Shown here in pieces: positions 31,393-38,192 of a stretch of 38,602 nucleotides of DNA. Numbering within the stretch: position 1 is the stretch's first letter; each line of letters begins with the position of its first letter. The notes under the pieces were generated by a model. The model saw only the letters and a program-made list of their open reading frames with translations, made no database searches and was not told the origin of the DNA. Source of the stretch: a virus. Where the stretch lies: positions 1 to 38,602 of the IMG/VR virus record IMGVR_UViG_3300032236_000882. One strand, written 5' to 3'. A program made the position numbers and the translations under genes.

Positions 31393-32067
31393 ATGGCTAT
31401 TAATCTAAAGACAACCGCTGGTTTACACGCCAACGGGGTTAAATTGCTCGTGTACGGACAAGCAGGGGGCGGAAAAACTTCGCTTATACCTACCTTACCT
31501 CAACCAATTGTTCTAAGCGCTGAGGGTGGTCTATTATCTATTGCGGATGCTGACATACCATTTATAGAGATTAGTTCGATGACGGACCTTACAGAAGCTT
31601 ATGGGTGGTTGACTGAATCTAAGGAAGCAGAAGGTTATCAATCTGTAGCACTCGATTCAATCAGTGAGATTGCAGAGGTGGTTCTTAACACGGAGAAAAA
31701 GCAAACGAAAGATCCTAGACAAGCGTATGGGGCTATGCAGGAAGCTATGACGGACATTATCCGCTCGTTCCGTGATCTTCCGAATCGCCATGTATACATG
31801 TCCGCCAAGCTTGATAAGTCCCAAGATGAAATGGGACGTATTCTGTATGCGCCTTCTATGCCTGGTAACAAGACTGGACAATTGCTTCCGTACTTTTTTG
31901 ATGAAGTGCTTGCGCTTAGAGTTGAAAAAAACGCGGACGGTGAGTCAACTCGTGCGTTGATGTGTGACTCTGACGGGCTTTGGTTAGCTAAGGACCGCTC
32001 AGGAAAGCTAGACGCATGGGAAGCACCTGACTTGGGAACAATCATACAAAAGATTGGAGGTAAATAA
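31393..32067 (+). CDS. Sak4-like RecA-type recombination ATPase, 224 aa
   Basis: The start chosen is ATG at 31393-31395 (MAINLKTTAG), with SD GGAGAC 11 bases away. An ATG 15 bases upstream overlaps that SD and is unlikely. Walker A is GQAGGGKTS (residues 22-30), followed by PIVLSAEGGLLSI, and the Walker B-like strand is GYQSVALDSI. This is the small AAA_24/Sak4 type that anneals or pairs single strands together with a phage SSB. Its TAATG junction with the next gene shows translational coupling. It is the first gene of the recombination module. Confidence 0.83.
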   Translation: MAINLKTTAGLHANGVKLLVYGQAGGGKTSLIPTLPQPIVLSAEGGLLSIADADIPFIEISSMTDLTEAYGWLTESKEAEGYQSVALDSISEIAEVVLNTEKKQTKDPRQAYGAMQEAMTDIIRSFRDLPNRHVYMSAKLDKSQDEMGRILYAPSMPGNKTGQLLPYFFDEVLALRVEKNADGESTRALMCDSDGLWLAKDRSGKLDAWEAPDLGTIIQKIGGK

Positions 32068-32450
32068 TGATAAATAGATTAGCCACTGAATGGATCACGG
32101 CAAAGGAAGCCGAGCGGGTGGCGGTAGAAAAGCGCAGAGCTATCGAGGATCAGCTAAAGCTACATCTGAAAATACAGGAGCAAGATGAAGGGACGATCTC
32201 ACACAAAGATAATGTATACACCATTAAAGCTGTGTGCAGGATGAACCGCAAAATTGACTCTGAAAAGCTTTTAGCAATTGCAGGTCAAAACGGCTATGCT
32301 GATCAGTTGGCTAATCTTTTTAGGTGGAAACCTGAAGTGATCCAATCAGCATGGAAATCCGCTGATCCTAAGATGATACATACACTCAGCGCCGCCATCA
32401 CAATGGAACCAGGACGTCCTTCTTTTTCAATTACAACAACAGGTGAATAA
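32067..32450 (+). CDS. Small protein between Sak4- and DUF669-like genes, 127 aa
   Basis: The N-terminal half is a charged helix (AKEAERVAVEKRRAIEDQLKLHLKI). The rest is a mixed domain with GTISHKDNVYTIKAVCRMNRKIDSEKLL and a Trp (FRWKPEVIQSAW). This small family recurs in phage recombination modules of this kind without an established function. It starts at the TAATG overlap and ends two bases before the next ATG, so all three proteins are made together. Confidence 0.68.
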   Translation: MINRLATEWITAKEAERVAVEKRRAIEDQLKLHLKIQEQDEGTISHKDNVYTIKAVCRMNRKIDSEKLLAIAGQNGYADQLANLFRWKPEVIQSAWKSADPKMIHTLSAAITMEPGRPSFSITTTGE

Positions 32451-32452
32451 CA

Positions 32453-32965
32453 ATGGCATTATTAAACAACGTATTTGAACTCTCATCAGTACCTGAGCGC
32501 GAAGAGCGCAATAACGACTTTACTCCGATCCCTGCCGGTTGGTACACGGCCATGATGATGCGCACTGAGATCAGACCCACTAAGAAAGGTGGTGAAATGA
32601 TCAACATTAGGTATGACATCACAGGTCCGGAACATGTAGGCCGTGTTGTGTTTGGAAACATCAACATCGCTAATGACAACCCAGTCGCGGTACAAATTGG
32701 TCATGAGCAATTAGGCCAAATTCTTAGGGCTATTGGCTTGGACCGCTTGCGTGATACTGATGAATTGTCGGGTCATACATTGCAAATTAAGGTTGAGGTG
32801 CGTAAGTCTGAGGGTTATCCTGATGCTAATGAGGTGCGAGGCTGGAGAGCAGTTCCATCAAGCGTACCTAAATCACCCTTTTCGGATCTCAAAAGCGATC
32901 TAGGAGCAGAACCTGCACCTAAGAAAGCGTCTACGGCTAAAGCTAACCCACCCTGGGTAAAATAA
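32453..32965 (+). CDS. DUF669-type, ssDNA-binding-like protein, 170 aa
   Basis: FTPIPAGWYTAMMMRTEIRPTKKGGEMINIRYDI, later GRVVFGNINIAND and IGHEQLGQILRAIGL, fit DUF669. This beta-barrel protein occurs next to Sak4-type recombinases and is considered a phage ssDNA-binding partner. The flexible tail ends PPWVK, an SSB-tip-like peptide. A strong terminator follows the stop codon. Confidence 0.78.
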   Translation: MALLNNVFELSSVPEREERNNDFTPIPAGWYTAMMMRTEIRPTKKGGEMINIRYDITGPEHVGRVVFGNINIANDNPVAVQIGHEQLGQILRAIGLDRLRDTDELSGHTLQIKVEVRKSEGYPDANEVRGWRAVPSSVPKSPFSDLKSDLGAEPAPKKASTAKANPPWVK

Positions 32966-32981
32966 CGATTGTCTCCCTCTT

Positions 32982-33009
32982 GGCGGTCTTAATGGCCGCC
33001 TCTTTTTTT
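32982..33009 (+). terminator. Intrinsic terminator inside the early arm
   Basis: GGCGGTC (32982-32988), loop TTAAT, GGCCGCC (32994-33000), then TCTTTTTTT. Seven pairs including one G-U, followed by a strong U-tract. It follows the DUF669-type gene and precedes the Cas4-like gene, which needs readthrough or antitermination, or a promoter not found here. Confidence 0.85.
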
Positions 33010-33022
33010 GAGCTAAAAAAAC

Positions 33023-34021
33023 ATGAACACTCAAACCTTAATAGATGCTCACCATGAATCTTTACGAGAACCACCGCGTAGTCACCTGGGATGCTCCACG
33101 CTCGGACATCCATGTGATAGATGGCTGTGGTTATCCTTTAGGTGGGCTGTGGTGGACAAACTTAGTGGACGAATACTGCGTCTTTTCAGAAGAGGCCAGC
33201 TGGAGGAGCTACAAGCTATCAAAGACTTACAGGCCATTGGTTGTAAATTCAGCCATGCCCAGAAGCGGGTGGAGTTCGGTTCTAACGTATCCGGTTCCCT
33301 GGATGGAATATTAGAAGGTGGTTTACCGGATCATGAGTTAAAGCGCTTTGTGGTTGAGTTTAAGACGCACAATAAGAAGTCATTTGATGAACTAGAGAAA
33401 AAAGGAGTTGAGCTTTCAAAGCTAACGCACTGGGTCCAGATGCAAGTGTATATGTTGGGCACTGAAATTACCCAAGCGCTGTATTACGCCACCTGCAAAG
33501 ATGACGACCGTATCTATACCGAGATTGTCGAATTAGACGCTGATAGGGCTACGTATTACGTCAACAGAGGTAAACGCATTGCCTTGTCTGATTCAATGCC
33601 TGAACCAATCTCAAGCAACCCTAGTTGGTACGAGTGCAAGTTTTGCCCTGCATGGGAGTTTTGCCATCAAAGTAAGTTAACTAAAGAGGTTAATTGTCGT
33701 ACCTGCGCTCATTCAACAGCTACAAAAGATGACCAGTTTACGTGCGCTCAGTTTGATAATGAACCGATGCCGGTTGAATGGCAGAGACAGGGATGCACTC
33801 AGCATGTGCTACACCCCGATCTAGTTCCCTGGCCCAGGACGGTCAGTAAGGTTCAAGGTGAAGCGGTTTATATCATTGACAATAAAGAAGTACGCAACGG
33901 GGAACCTGATGCTTATGTGTTTAGTAGTAAGGAGCTGATCGCTAACCCGATTGCTTGCGCTCATTCTGATAATACCGTTGAAGCAATCAGAGATGTTTTG
34001 GATGGTGAGGTGGTTGGATGA
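33023..34021 (+). CDS. Cas4/RecB-like PD-(D/E)XK nuclease with Fe-S and zinc cysteines, 332 aa
   Basis: Nuclease residues are D94 (GSLDGI), E112-x-K114 (VVEFKTH) and Q139-x3-Y143 (QMQVYML). Cysteines at C24, C31 and C205, C208, C214 surround the core, as in Cas4-type nucleases that carry a 4Fe-4S cluster. A further CX2C...C...C group (C225, C228, C241, C258) looks like a zinc ribbon similar to that in the 55-aa protein near 27.3 kb. The 5'-to-3' exonuclease role makes single strands for the Sak4-like ATPase. The start codon has no strong SD. Confidence 0.83.
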   Translation: MNTQTLIDAHHESLREPPRSHLGCSTLGHPCDRWLWLSFRWAVVDKLSGRILRLFRRGQLEELQAIKDLQAIGCKFSHAQKRVEFGSNVSGSLDGILEGGLPDHELKRFVVEFKTHNKKSFDELEKKGVELSKLTHWVQMQVYMLGTEITQALYYATCKDDDRIYTEIVELDADRATYYVNRGKRIALSDSMPEPISSNPSWYECKFCPAWEFCHQSKLTKEVNCRTCAHSTATKDDQFTCAQFDNEPMPVEWQRQGCTQHVLHPDLVPWPRTVSKVQGEAVYIIDNKEVRNGEPDAYVFSSKELIANPIACAHSDNTVEAIRDVLDGEVVG

Positions 34022-34587
34022 AAGTTGAAATAGGAAACGCAACACTTTATTTGGGTGATTGCATGGACATATTACCAACCTTAGATAAGGTTGATGCTGT
34101 CATTATGGACCCCCCTTATGGAATGTCGTTTCAGTCAAATCATCGGCAAAATAAACACAAGAAAATTGCAAACGATGATAATGCTGATCTTGCAGTACAA
34201 GTTATTCAATGGGCATTAAATAATTGTTTTCATTCTGTTTATGCTTTTGGTCGCTGGGACAATATTTTGGATTATCCAAAACCAAAAAGCCTGATTACTT
34301 GGGTAAAAAATAATTGGTCTATGGGTGATTTGAACCATGAACATGCAAGGCAAACAGAAGTTGCGTTTTTTTATGCCATGCAAAATCATTATTTTCCTAA
34401 ATCTCGACCTACTGACGTTTTGCATTTTTCAAGAACAAATAATGAATTTCACCCAACCGAAAAACCGATTGGTTTAATGAAGCATTTTATTGAATGGACA
34501 AACGGCACTGTTTTAGACCCATTCATGGGCAGCGGTACAACAGGAGTTGCCGCTATACAAATGGGACGTACATTTATAGGAATTTAA
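34018..34587 (+). CDS. DNA methyltransferase (beta-class), broken near the C-terminus, 189 aa
   Basis: The catalytic motif is DPPYG (31-35), the HPTEKP phrase is at 145-150 and the SAM-binding FMGSGTTG at 169-176, all in the beta-class order of N6-adenine/N4-cytosine methyltransferases. The reading frame stops at TAA (34585-34587) where the family has Glu in F(I)G(I)E. The same frame continues open for another 37 codons. ATGA joins it to the nuclease gene. It may be a solitary methylase masking the DNA from host restriction. The recognised bases are unknown. Confidence 0.85.
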   Translation: MKVEIGNATLYLGDCMDILPTLDKVDAVIMDPPYGMSFQSNHRQNKHKKIANDDNADLAVQVIQWALNNCFHSVYAFGRWDNILDYPKPKSLITWVKNNWSMGDLNHEHARQTEVAFFYAMQNHYFPKSRPTDVLHFSRTNNEFHPTEKPIGLMKHFIEWTNGTVLDPFMGSGTTGVAAIQMGRTFIGI

Positions 34588-34701
34588 AAAGAACCAAAGT
34601 ATTTTGATATTGCTTGCAAGCGTATTGAACAGGCTAATGCTCAAGGTCAGTTGTTTAATGAAGAACCAGTTAAAGTGGTCCAGAATGAATTATGGATGTA
34701 A
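34585..34701 (+). pseudogene. Detached C-terminal end of the methyltransferase
   Basis: After the TAA the frame reads EPKYFDIACKRIEQANAQ and closes at TAA 34699-34701. This is the normal last helix of the family (E.d..YfdiA..Ri). A single G-to-T change (GAA to TAA) would explain it. There is no new start codon with an SD for this piece. Confidence 0.8.
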
Positions 34702-34764
34702 AATGTTGATTTTATTAACAATAAATAAAAAATTTACGTTAATAAAAAATAATTGAAAAAAGTG

Positions 34765-34793
34765 TTGACATTGATATGTTGTAGTCTTATTCT
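34765..34793 (+). promoter_or_regulatory. Rightward promoter for the accessory-gene arm
   Basis: TTGACA (34765-34770), a 17-bp spacer, and TATTCT (34788-34793), set in an A+T-rich gap after the methyltransferase remnant. Predicted transcription start is near 34800, just before a leader that can fold into a hairpin. Confidence 0.7.
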
Positions 34794-34798
34794 TATAT

Positions 34799-34835
34799 CC
34801 AAGCCACGGGGCTGACAACAAAAATACCAACTTGG
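34799..34835 (+). promoter_or_regulatory. Leader hairpin touching the ribosome-binding site
   Basis: CCAAG (34799-34803) can pair with CTTGG (34831-34835). The second arm contains the first bases of the GGAGACA SD that serves the gene at 34846. An inner AGCC-ACGG-GGCT stem lies within the loop. This may control translation. Confidence 0.4.
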
Positions 34836-34845
34836 AGACAGACAA

Positions 34846-35004
34846 ATGAAGCTAGAAACACTTGATACTTGGCAAACACAGTCACGCGGATCTAATGATA
34901 ATGAATATCAAATTTATTTAACTTTTGCCGATGATGGCAAGGGCGGGGACATTACCAGAAACAATGCGCCTCTTTTGACTTACGAAGAGTGGTTAAACAA
35001 ATAA
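34846..35004 (+). CDS. Small hypothetical protein, 52 aa
   Basis: The ORF is short and starts seven bases after GGAGAC. It begins MKLETLDTWQTQSRG, then YQIYLTFADDGKGGDITRNNAP, and ends in YEEWLNK. A hydrophilic soluble protein of unknown function, it is the first gene after the 34765 promoter. The same GGAGACA SD precedes the next two genes with good SDs, so the frame is probably real. Confidence 0.68.
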   Translation: MKLETLDTWQTQSRGSNDNEYQIYLTFADDGKGGDITRNNAPLLTYEEWLNK

Positions 35005-35012
35005 AGCTTAAC

Positions 35013-35028
35013 GGCCCCTTCGGGGGCC
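35013..35028 (+). terminator. UUCG-capped hairpin
   Basis: GGCCCC-TTCG-GGGGCC is a perfect, very stable stem with a UUCG tetraloop. No T-tract follows, so it may act as an RNA-stability or processing element between small genes rather than as a true terminator. Confidence 0.5.
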
Positions 35029-35050
35029 AACACCTAACGGAGACAAAAAA

Positions 35051-35254
35051 ATGAACGAATCACAAATTACAGAAATGACAATTAAGAACTTTAAAGCAGC
35101 TATAGATCAGCAATCTGAATTTAAGTCATTGGAAGACGCTTTAGATGGTTATCGAAACAACGCGGTTGATTGTTTAGTAGATCTAGGGATCTGCACAAAG
35201 GAAAACTATGAACTCGTAAATCAGGTATTTGATGCTGAGATTGAAAAACTTTAA
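35051..35254 (+). CDS. Hypothetical protein, 67 aa
   Basis: Acidic, helical small protein (NFKAAIDQQSEFKSLEDALDGYRNN, then ENYELVNQVFDAEIEKL). GGAGACA lies seven bases before the ATG. No family is recognised. It resembles the small early accessory proteins that phages use against host functions, but no target can be named. Confidence 0.65.
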   Translation: MNESQITEMTIKNFKAAIDQQSEFKSLEDALDGYRNNAVDCLVDLGICTKENYELVNQVFDAEIEKL

Positions 35255-35294
35255 TAACCCCGCGCTAAGGACGGCGCATAACGGAGACACAAAC

Positions 35295-35453
35295 ATGATC
35301 TGGTTAATTATTATTTTAATAATGTTTTTTCTATGCCCTGACGTGTTGGGACTGATTATATTTTTATCAATTGCAACTATGTTTATTGGTCTTATTGGTG
35401 GTGGTGTAGTTTTTATTCTGGTTTCTTTTGCTAAAGCGCTAGGTGTACTGTGA
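35295..35453 (+). CDS. Small two-helix membrane protein, 52 aa
   Basis: The true start is ATG at 35295 (MIWLIIILIMFFLCPD), because GGAGACA lies eight bases upstream; the frame opens 66 bases earlier, but that would run into the previous gene. Nearly the entire protein is apolar: residues 2-13 and 17-45 (GLIIFLSIATMFIGLIGGGVVFILV). It probably resides in the inner membrane. The function is unknown. Confidence 0.65.
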   Translation: MIWLIIILIMFFLCPDVLGLIIFLSIATMFIGLIGGGVVFILVSFAKALGVL

Positions 35454-35530
35454 TGAAAACATTATTACAACTTGTGTTTATTTTATCTGTAATGGTTTAT
35501 GCGCTAGTCGGCTTTATACAGGGTTACTAA
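35453..35530 (+). CDS. Membrane micropeptide, 25 aa
   Basis: The very short frame overlaps the stop of the previous membrane gene (TGATG). The sequence MKTLLQLVFILSVMVYALVG is one hydrophobic segment followed by FIQGY. Coupling to another membrane peptide and a start codon in the right place make it a likely small membrane protein. Only position and composition support it. Confidence 0.5.
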   Translation: MKTLLQLVFILSVMVYALVGFIQGY

Positions 35531-35531
35531 A

Positions 35532-35690
35532 ATGGATTATGAACCCGTAAATATTGCAGGTTTAACCTATAGAGAAAAACCAATGAACATAATAAAAAGA
35601 ATCCGTTTAAGGATCTTGTCTTGGCAAATAAAGCAGTGCATGAATCGGATTGATAAGCTACTAACAAAAAAGAACAAACTAGGTGCTTGA
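35532..35690 (+). CDS. Small basic protein, 52 aa
   Basis: It starts one base after the micropeptide stop. It begins MDYEPVNIAGLTYREKPMN and then has a strongly basic helix (IIKRIRLRILSWQIKQCMNRI) and KKNKL end. It may bind RNA or DNA or a membrane surface. An in-frame ATG at codon 18 is an alternative start. No family is recognised. Confidence 0.5.
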   Translation: MDYEPVNIAGLTYREKPMNIIKRIRLRILSWQIKQCMNRIDKLLTKKNKLGA

Positions 35691-35691
35691 T

Positions 35692-36198
35692 ATGAGAAAA
35701 AAAACATGGACACCGGAAGAGAATAAAATAATGGAAGACCAATTGGTCTATGAAGGAGTCACTAACATGGCAAAAATATTAAACCGTTCAAAGTATTCAG
35801 TTAGAGATAGAGGTAGAGCTATGGGGTTGTTAATGCCAGGAAAAAGAACAACCAATGGACGTAAAGCAAAATTGGAGGAAATGCTAAAAGAAAGAACAGT
35901 TATGGTTGATGAACTTAAATACTTTATCAACTTTACCTTTAAGAGTGATCAAAACAAGGCAAAGATTGGCTGTGAGCGCGTAGATGATGCGGTTCAGGCT
36001 TATGACCTAAGTTGGTGGTATAGACGTAGAAATTGCACTCTAGGACAATTGTGCGAGCTTTTTGTAGACGGTTATAGCTGGATTGTTGCAAAGGATGTGT
36101 TGCGTAAAAAAATCATTGATCTAAAAGAAGGTTTAATGACGGGTGGGTTTGAAGATAATACGTTTGCTTATGATTTGTATTTTGGAGACGGTGAATAA
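35692..36198 (+). CDS. SANT/Myb- or GcrA-like DNA-binding protein, 168 aa
   Basis: I use the ATG at 35692 (MRKKTWTPEENKIMEDQL) rather than a GTG nine bases earlier. Residues 5-50 follow the SANT/Myb-like pattern (WTPEENKIM ... VTNMAKILNRSKYSVRDRGRAMGL), which binds DNA. The C-terminal two-thirds is an uncharacterised domain rich in aromatic residues (YDLSWWYRRRN, LCELFVDGYSWIV). It may regulate late transcription or a host promoter; this is inference. Confidence 0.68.
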   Translation: MRKKTWTPEENKIMEDQLVYEGVTNMAKILNRSKYSVRDRGRAMGLLMPGKRTTNGRKAKLEEMLKERTVMVDELKYFINFTFKSDQNKAKIGCERVDDAVQAYDLSWWYRRRNCTLGQLCELFVDGYSWIVAKDVLRKKIIDLKEGLMTGGFEDNTFAYDLYFGDGE

Positions 36199-36200
36199 AC

Positions 36201-36437
36201 ATGATGACAATAACCTGGAACGACAACGAGTTAGACGTGGAAGGTAGGATTACTAAGTATTACCCAGCAACGATGGAAGAACCCGCTGAAGGTGGTGATG
36301 TTGAGATTGACGCCATTTGGGTAACGCTAAAAACCATTGGTGGAAATCTGGTTACGGTAAACATTATGCCGGTCTTAAGTGAGCAAGATTATGAAGAAAT
36401 TGAAGAGATTATTTTAGAGAGCAAAACCCATGAGTAA
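36201..36437 (+). CDS. Hypothetical acidic protein, 78 aa
   Basis: The beginning ITWNDNELDVEGRITKYYPATMEEPAEGGDVEID and an acidic C-terminus (EEIEEIILESK) resemble small phage proteins with a repeated strand-helix plan and no known role. An SD GGAGACGG is 11 bases before the ATG and inside the previous gene. It overlaps the next gene by eight bases. Confidence 0.65.
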   Translation: MMTITWNDNELDVEGRITKYYPATMEEPAEGGDVEIDAIWVTLKTIGGNLVTVNIMPVLSEQDYEEIEEIILESKTHE

Positions 36438-36720
36438 AAGACATAAACATTATGACGAAATTGTTGCGTGGGCCAATGGAAAGAAGATTCAGTATAAATT
36501 TGATGGAGACGCTATATGGAGAGATTGGTGTTCAAATGAAGCGCCAAGTTTTATGGATTATTCTTATTTCCGCATAAAACCAGAGCCTACGCCGGATGTC
36601 GTGAAAGAGTGGCGAACAAATAGATATGGTAAATGTGTTGTTTCTGGTAACCCAAATATTCGACTCACCTTTTCAGGAGAGGATGGCAGACTAATCAAAG
36701 CTGAAGTTATAGGTGATTGA
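36430..36720 (+). CDS. Conserved phage protein of unknown function, 96 aa
   Basis: The opening HYDEIVAWANGKKIQYKF and FMDYSYFRIKPEP follow a recognisable phage family (H.d.I.aWA.G..IQ...YRIKPE) often in early operons of temperate and lytic phages. The family function is unknown. Two Cys are present but in no clear metal arrangement. The stop is immediately followed by the next ATG. Confidence 0.72.
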   Translation: MSKRHKHYDEIVAWANGKKIQYKFDGDAIWRDWCSNEAPSFMDYSYFRIKPEPTPDVVKEWRTNRYGKCVVSGNPNIRLTFSGEDGRLIKAEVIGD

Positions 36721-36894
36721 ATGAACGAAGAAGAAATTGTGTTCAGCCACCTTTACTATTTAAGTTACGCAGGGTGCTACCGGATTGGTAAAGAAAGCAT
36801 AGGGATGTGTTTTTACTTAAGGAAAAAACCATGCTGGTTTCACAGAAAGATGATGAAGCTATGTCTTGGTTGGGAATGGAGGGATAACTTATGA
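36721..36894 (+). CDS. Small Cys-containing conserved phage protein, 57 aa
   Basis: The frame uses the ATG right after the previous stop. The C-terminal phrase RKKPCWFHRKMMKLCLGWEWRDN is known from various small phage proteins (PCWFHRxMMRLxLGWxW). The ATGA overlap with the next gene supports the reading. Role unknown. Confidence 0.65.
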   Translation: MNEEEIVFSHLYYLSYAGCYRIGKESIGMCFYLRKKPCWFHRKMMKLCLGWEWRDNL

Positions 36895-37127
36895 ACAAAG
36901 CACCGAAGAAGATTTGGGTTGATTTTGTGGATTGGCCTGATTCACCACCACTTATTTGCAGCATTAAACCGGATGTCCATTCGTGGAACGGAGAACCATA
37001 CATCCGCGCTGACCTATTTGATGAGTTGGTTGAGGCTTTGGAAATAACAGCGGAACTGGTTGAAGCTTTAGGACATACAGCGAAAAAAGCCAGAGCTGCA
37101 CTAGCTAAGATTAAGGAGAAGATATGA
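36891..37127 (+). CDS. Hypothetical phage protein, 78 aa
   Basis: PKKIWVDFVDWPDSPP, then GEPYIRADLFDELVEALE, and a helical Ala/Lys-rich tail (KKARAALAKIKEKI). The Y(I/V)RADL...LVEAL arrangement is common to small early-operon proteins of phages (Ea22/ead-like group). It overlaps both neighbours by ATGA. Function unknown. Confidence 0.68.
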   Translation: MNKAPKKIWVDFVDWPDSPPLICSIKPDVHSWNGEPYIRADLFDELVEALEITAELVEALGHTAKKARAALAKIKEKI

Positions 37128-37408
37128 GCGAAACAAAATTCACGCCGGGTCCTTGGTATGTTGGAGATAAAGGGATTGGACCAGTATCCGAAGAATACGA
37201 TCAAACTTGTGGAATGGTTATGGAGATAGCTGAGGTCTGGGGTAAAAATCGCGAAGCCGATGAGTTTCTAATCGCCGCCGCGCCCGATATGTATAAGGCT
37301 TTGGAAATGATGTGGGATACCGCTTGCACAAACGCATCGAGTAGACCAAGCAAACAAGCATTCTTAAAAGCACAAGCAGCACTAGCCAAGGCGAGGGGGG
37401 AAGGATGA
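37124..37408 (+). CDS. Conserved phage accessory protein, 94 aa
   Basis: FTPGPWYVGDKGIGPV opens the chain and EADEFLIAAAPDMYKALEMMW follows, a pairing typical of a frequent phage family (tpGPW...EAdaxLIAAAPdxyxAL). The function is unknown. Overlaps are ATGA at both ends. Confidence 0.75.
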   Translation: MSETKFTPGPWYVGDKGIGPVSEEYDQTCGMVMEIAEVWGKNREADEFLIAAAPDMYKALEMMWDTACTNASSRPSKQAFLKAQAALAKARGEG

Positions 37409-37686
37409 AAAAGTTAAGTAATCGAATTAAAAATGCAAGAAAAGCATTGGGGTTAACCGCAGAACAAGTGGCACATAAAACAAACATAAGTACTAACACA
37501 ATTCTAAAAATAGAAAAAGGTAGCTGTGGAAGTATGGCTACTATAGACCCTCTTATTGGGTTTCTTGAAGATAACGGTAAGATCATTCTTTTTAATGAAG
37601 ACTCAGTTGATTTATATGATTTAGATGCAAAATCTAAAGTGCTTGTAAGAGCTTTGATAGATGTCTTAACGAGGGAGGAAACATGA
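37405..37686 (+). CDS. XRE/Cro-type transcription regulator, 93 aa
   Basis: The HTH is in residues 6-40 (RIKNARKALGLTAEQVAHKTNISTNTILKIEKG). The rest (IDPLIGFLEDNGKIILFNEDS, AKSKVLVRALIDVL) probably mediates dimerisation. It could control phage genes or act as an antitoxin-like protein. No toxin gene is seen beside it. It is coupled by ATGA at both ends. Confidence 0.75.
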   Translation: MKKLSNRIKNARKALGLTAEQVAHKTNISTNTILKIEKGSCGSMATIDPLIGFLEDNGKIILFNEDSVDLYDLDAKSKVLVRALIDVLTREET

Positions 37687-38192
37687 ACAAAGAACGCGAG
37701 TTGTTGAGAAGGACTCTAGTTATTTTAGAAACTGCCAATACTTTAGAAACTTTGGTTTTAGGTTCCTTAAAACTTGAAGATGACATCCGCACCTACCTAG
37801 CTTCCGAGCCAGAAGATGAGCCATTTGCATGGGCGTGGGATGAAATCATGTCAGACGGGATTGAACCAGTAGCCGACATAGACAAGCCTATAGATAACGA
37901 ATATCGAACAAACATTAGACCCTTCTACCTCCACCCACCCAGACCCAAGACAGAAGATGAGCCTGTGGCGTGGGTAAGACTCCAGTATGTAGGGGCAGGA
38001 CAAGTTCTCACTGCTATTTTTTATCACCCAGAACCGGGAGCTATCCCTTTCTACACTAGACCCGAGTCAGCAAGGAAGCCGATGACGGTGGATGAAATGA
38101 GAAAAGCGTGGGACGATCCCGAGGAACTAACTCAGCAATGCCTAATTGATTACTGCCGAGCAATAGAAAAGCATCACGGTATAGGAGAATGA
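37683..38192 (+). CDS. Hypothetical accessory protein with EPxAW repeats, 169 aa
   Basis: A helical start (LLRRTLVILETANTLETLVLG) leads to two copies of a small unit, DEPFAWAWDEIM and DEPVAWVRLQY. Each is followed by (P)FY(L/T)xP and then TVDEMRKAWDD near the end. This unit is known in many phage early-region proteins without a function. The stop overlaps the next gene by ATGA. Confidence 0.68.
   Translation: MNKERELLRRTLVILETANTLETLVLGSLKLEDDIRTYLASEPEDEPFAWAWDEIMSDGIEPVADIDKPIDNEYRTNIRPFYLHPPRPKTEDEPVAWVRLQYVGAGQVLTAIFYHPEPGAIPFYTRPESARKPMTVDEMRKAWDDPEELTQQCLIDYCRAIEKHHGIGE

Noticed and set aside
31638-32045. Minus-strand ORF of 135 codons opposite the Sak4-like gene
   Set aside because: A shadow of a strong ATPase gene, Ser/Arg-rich with no recognisable domain.
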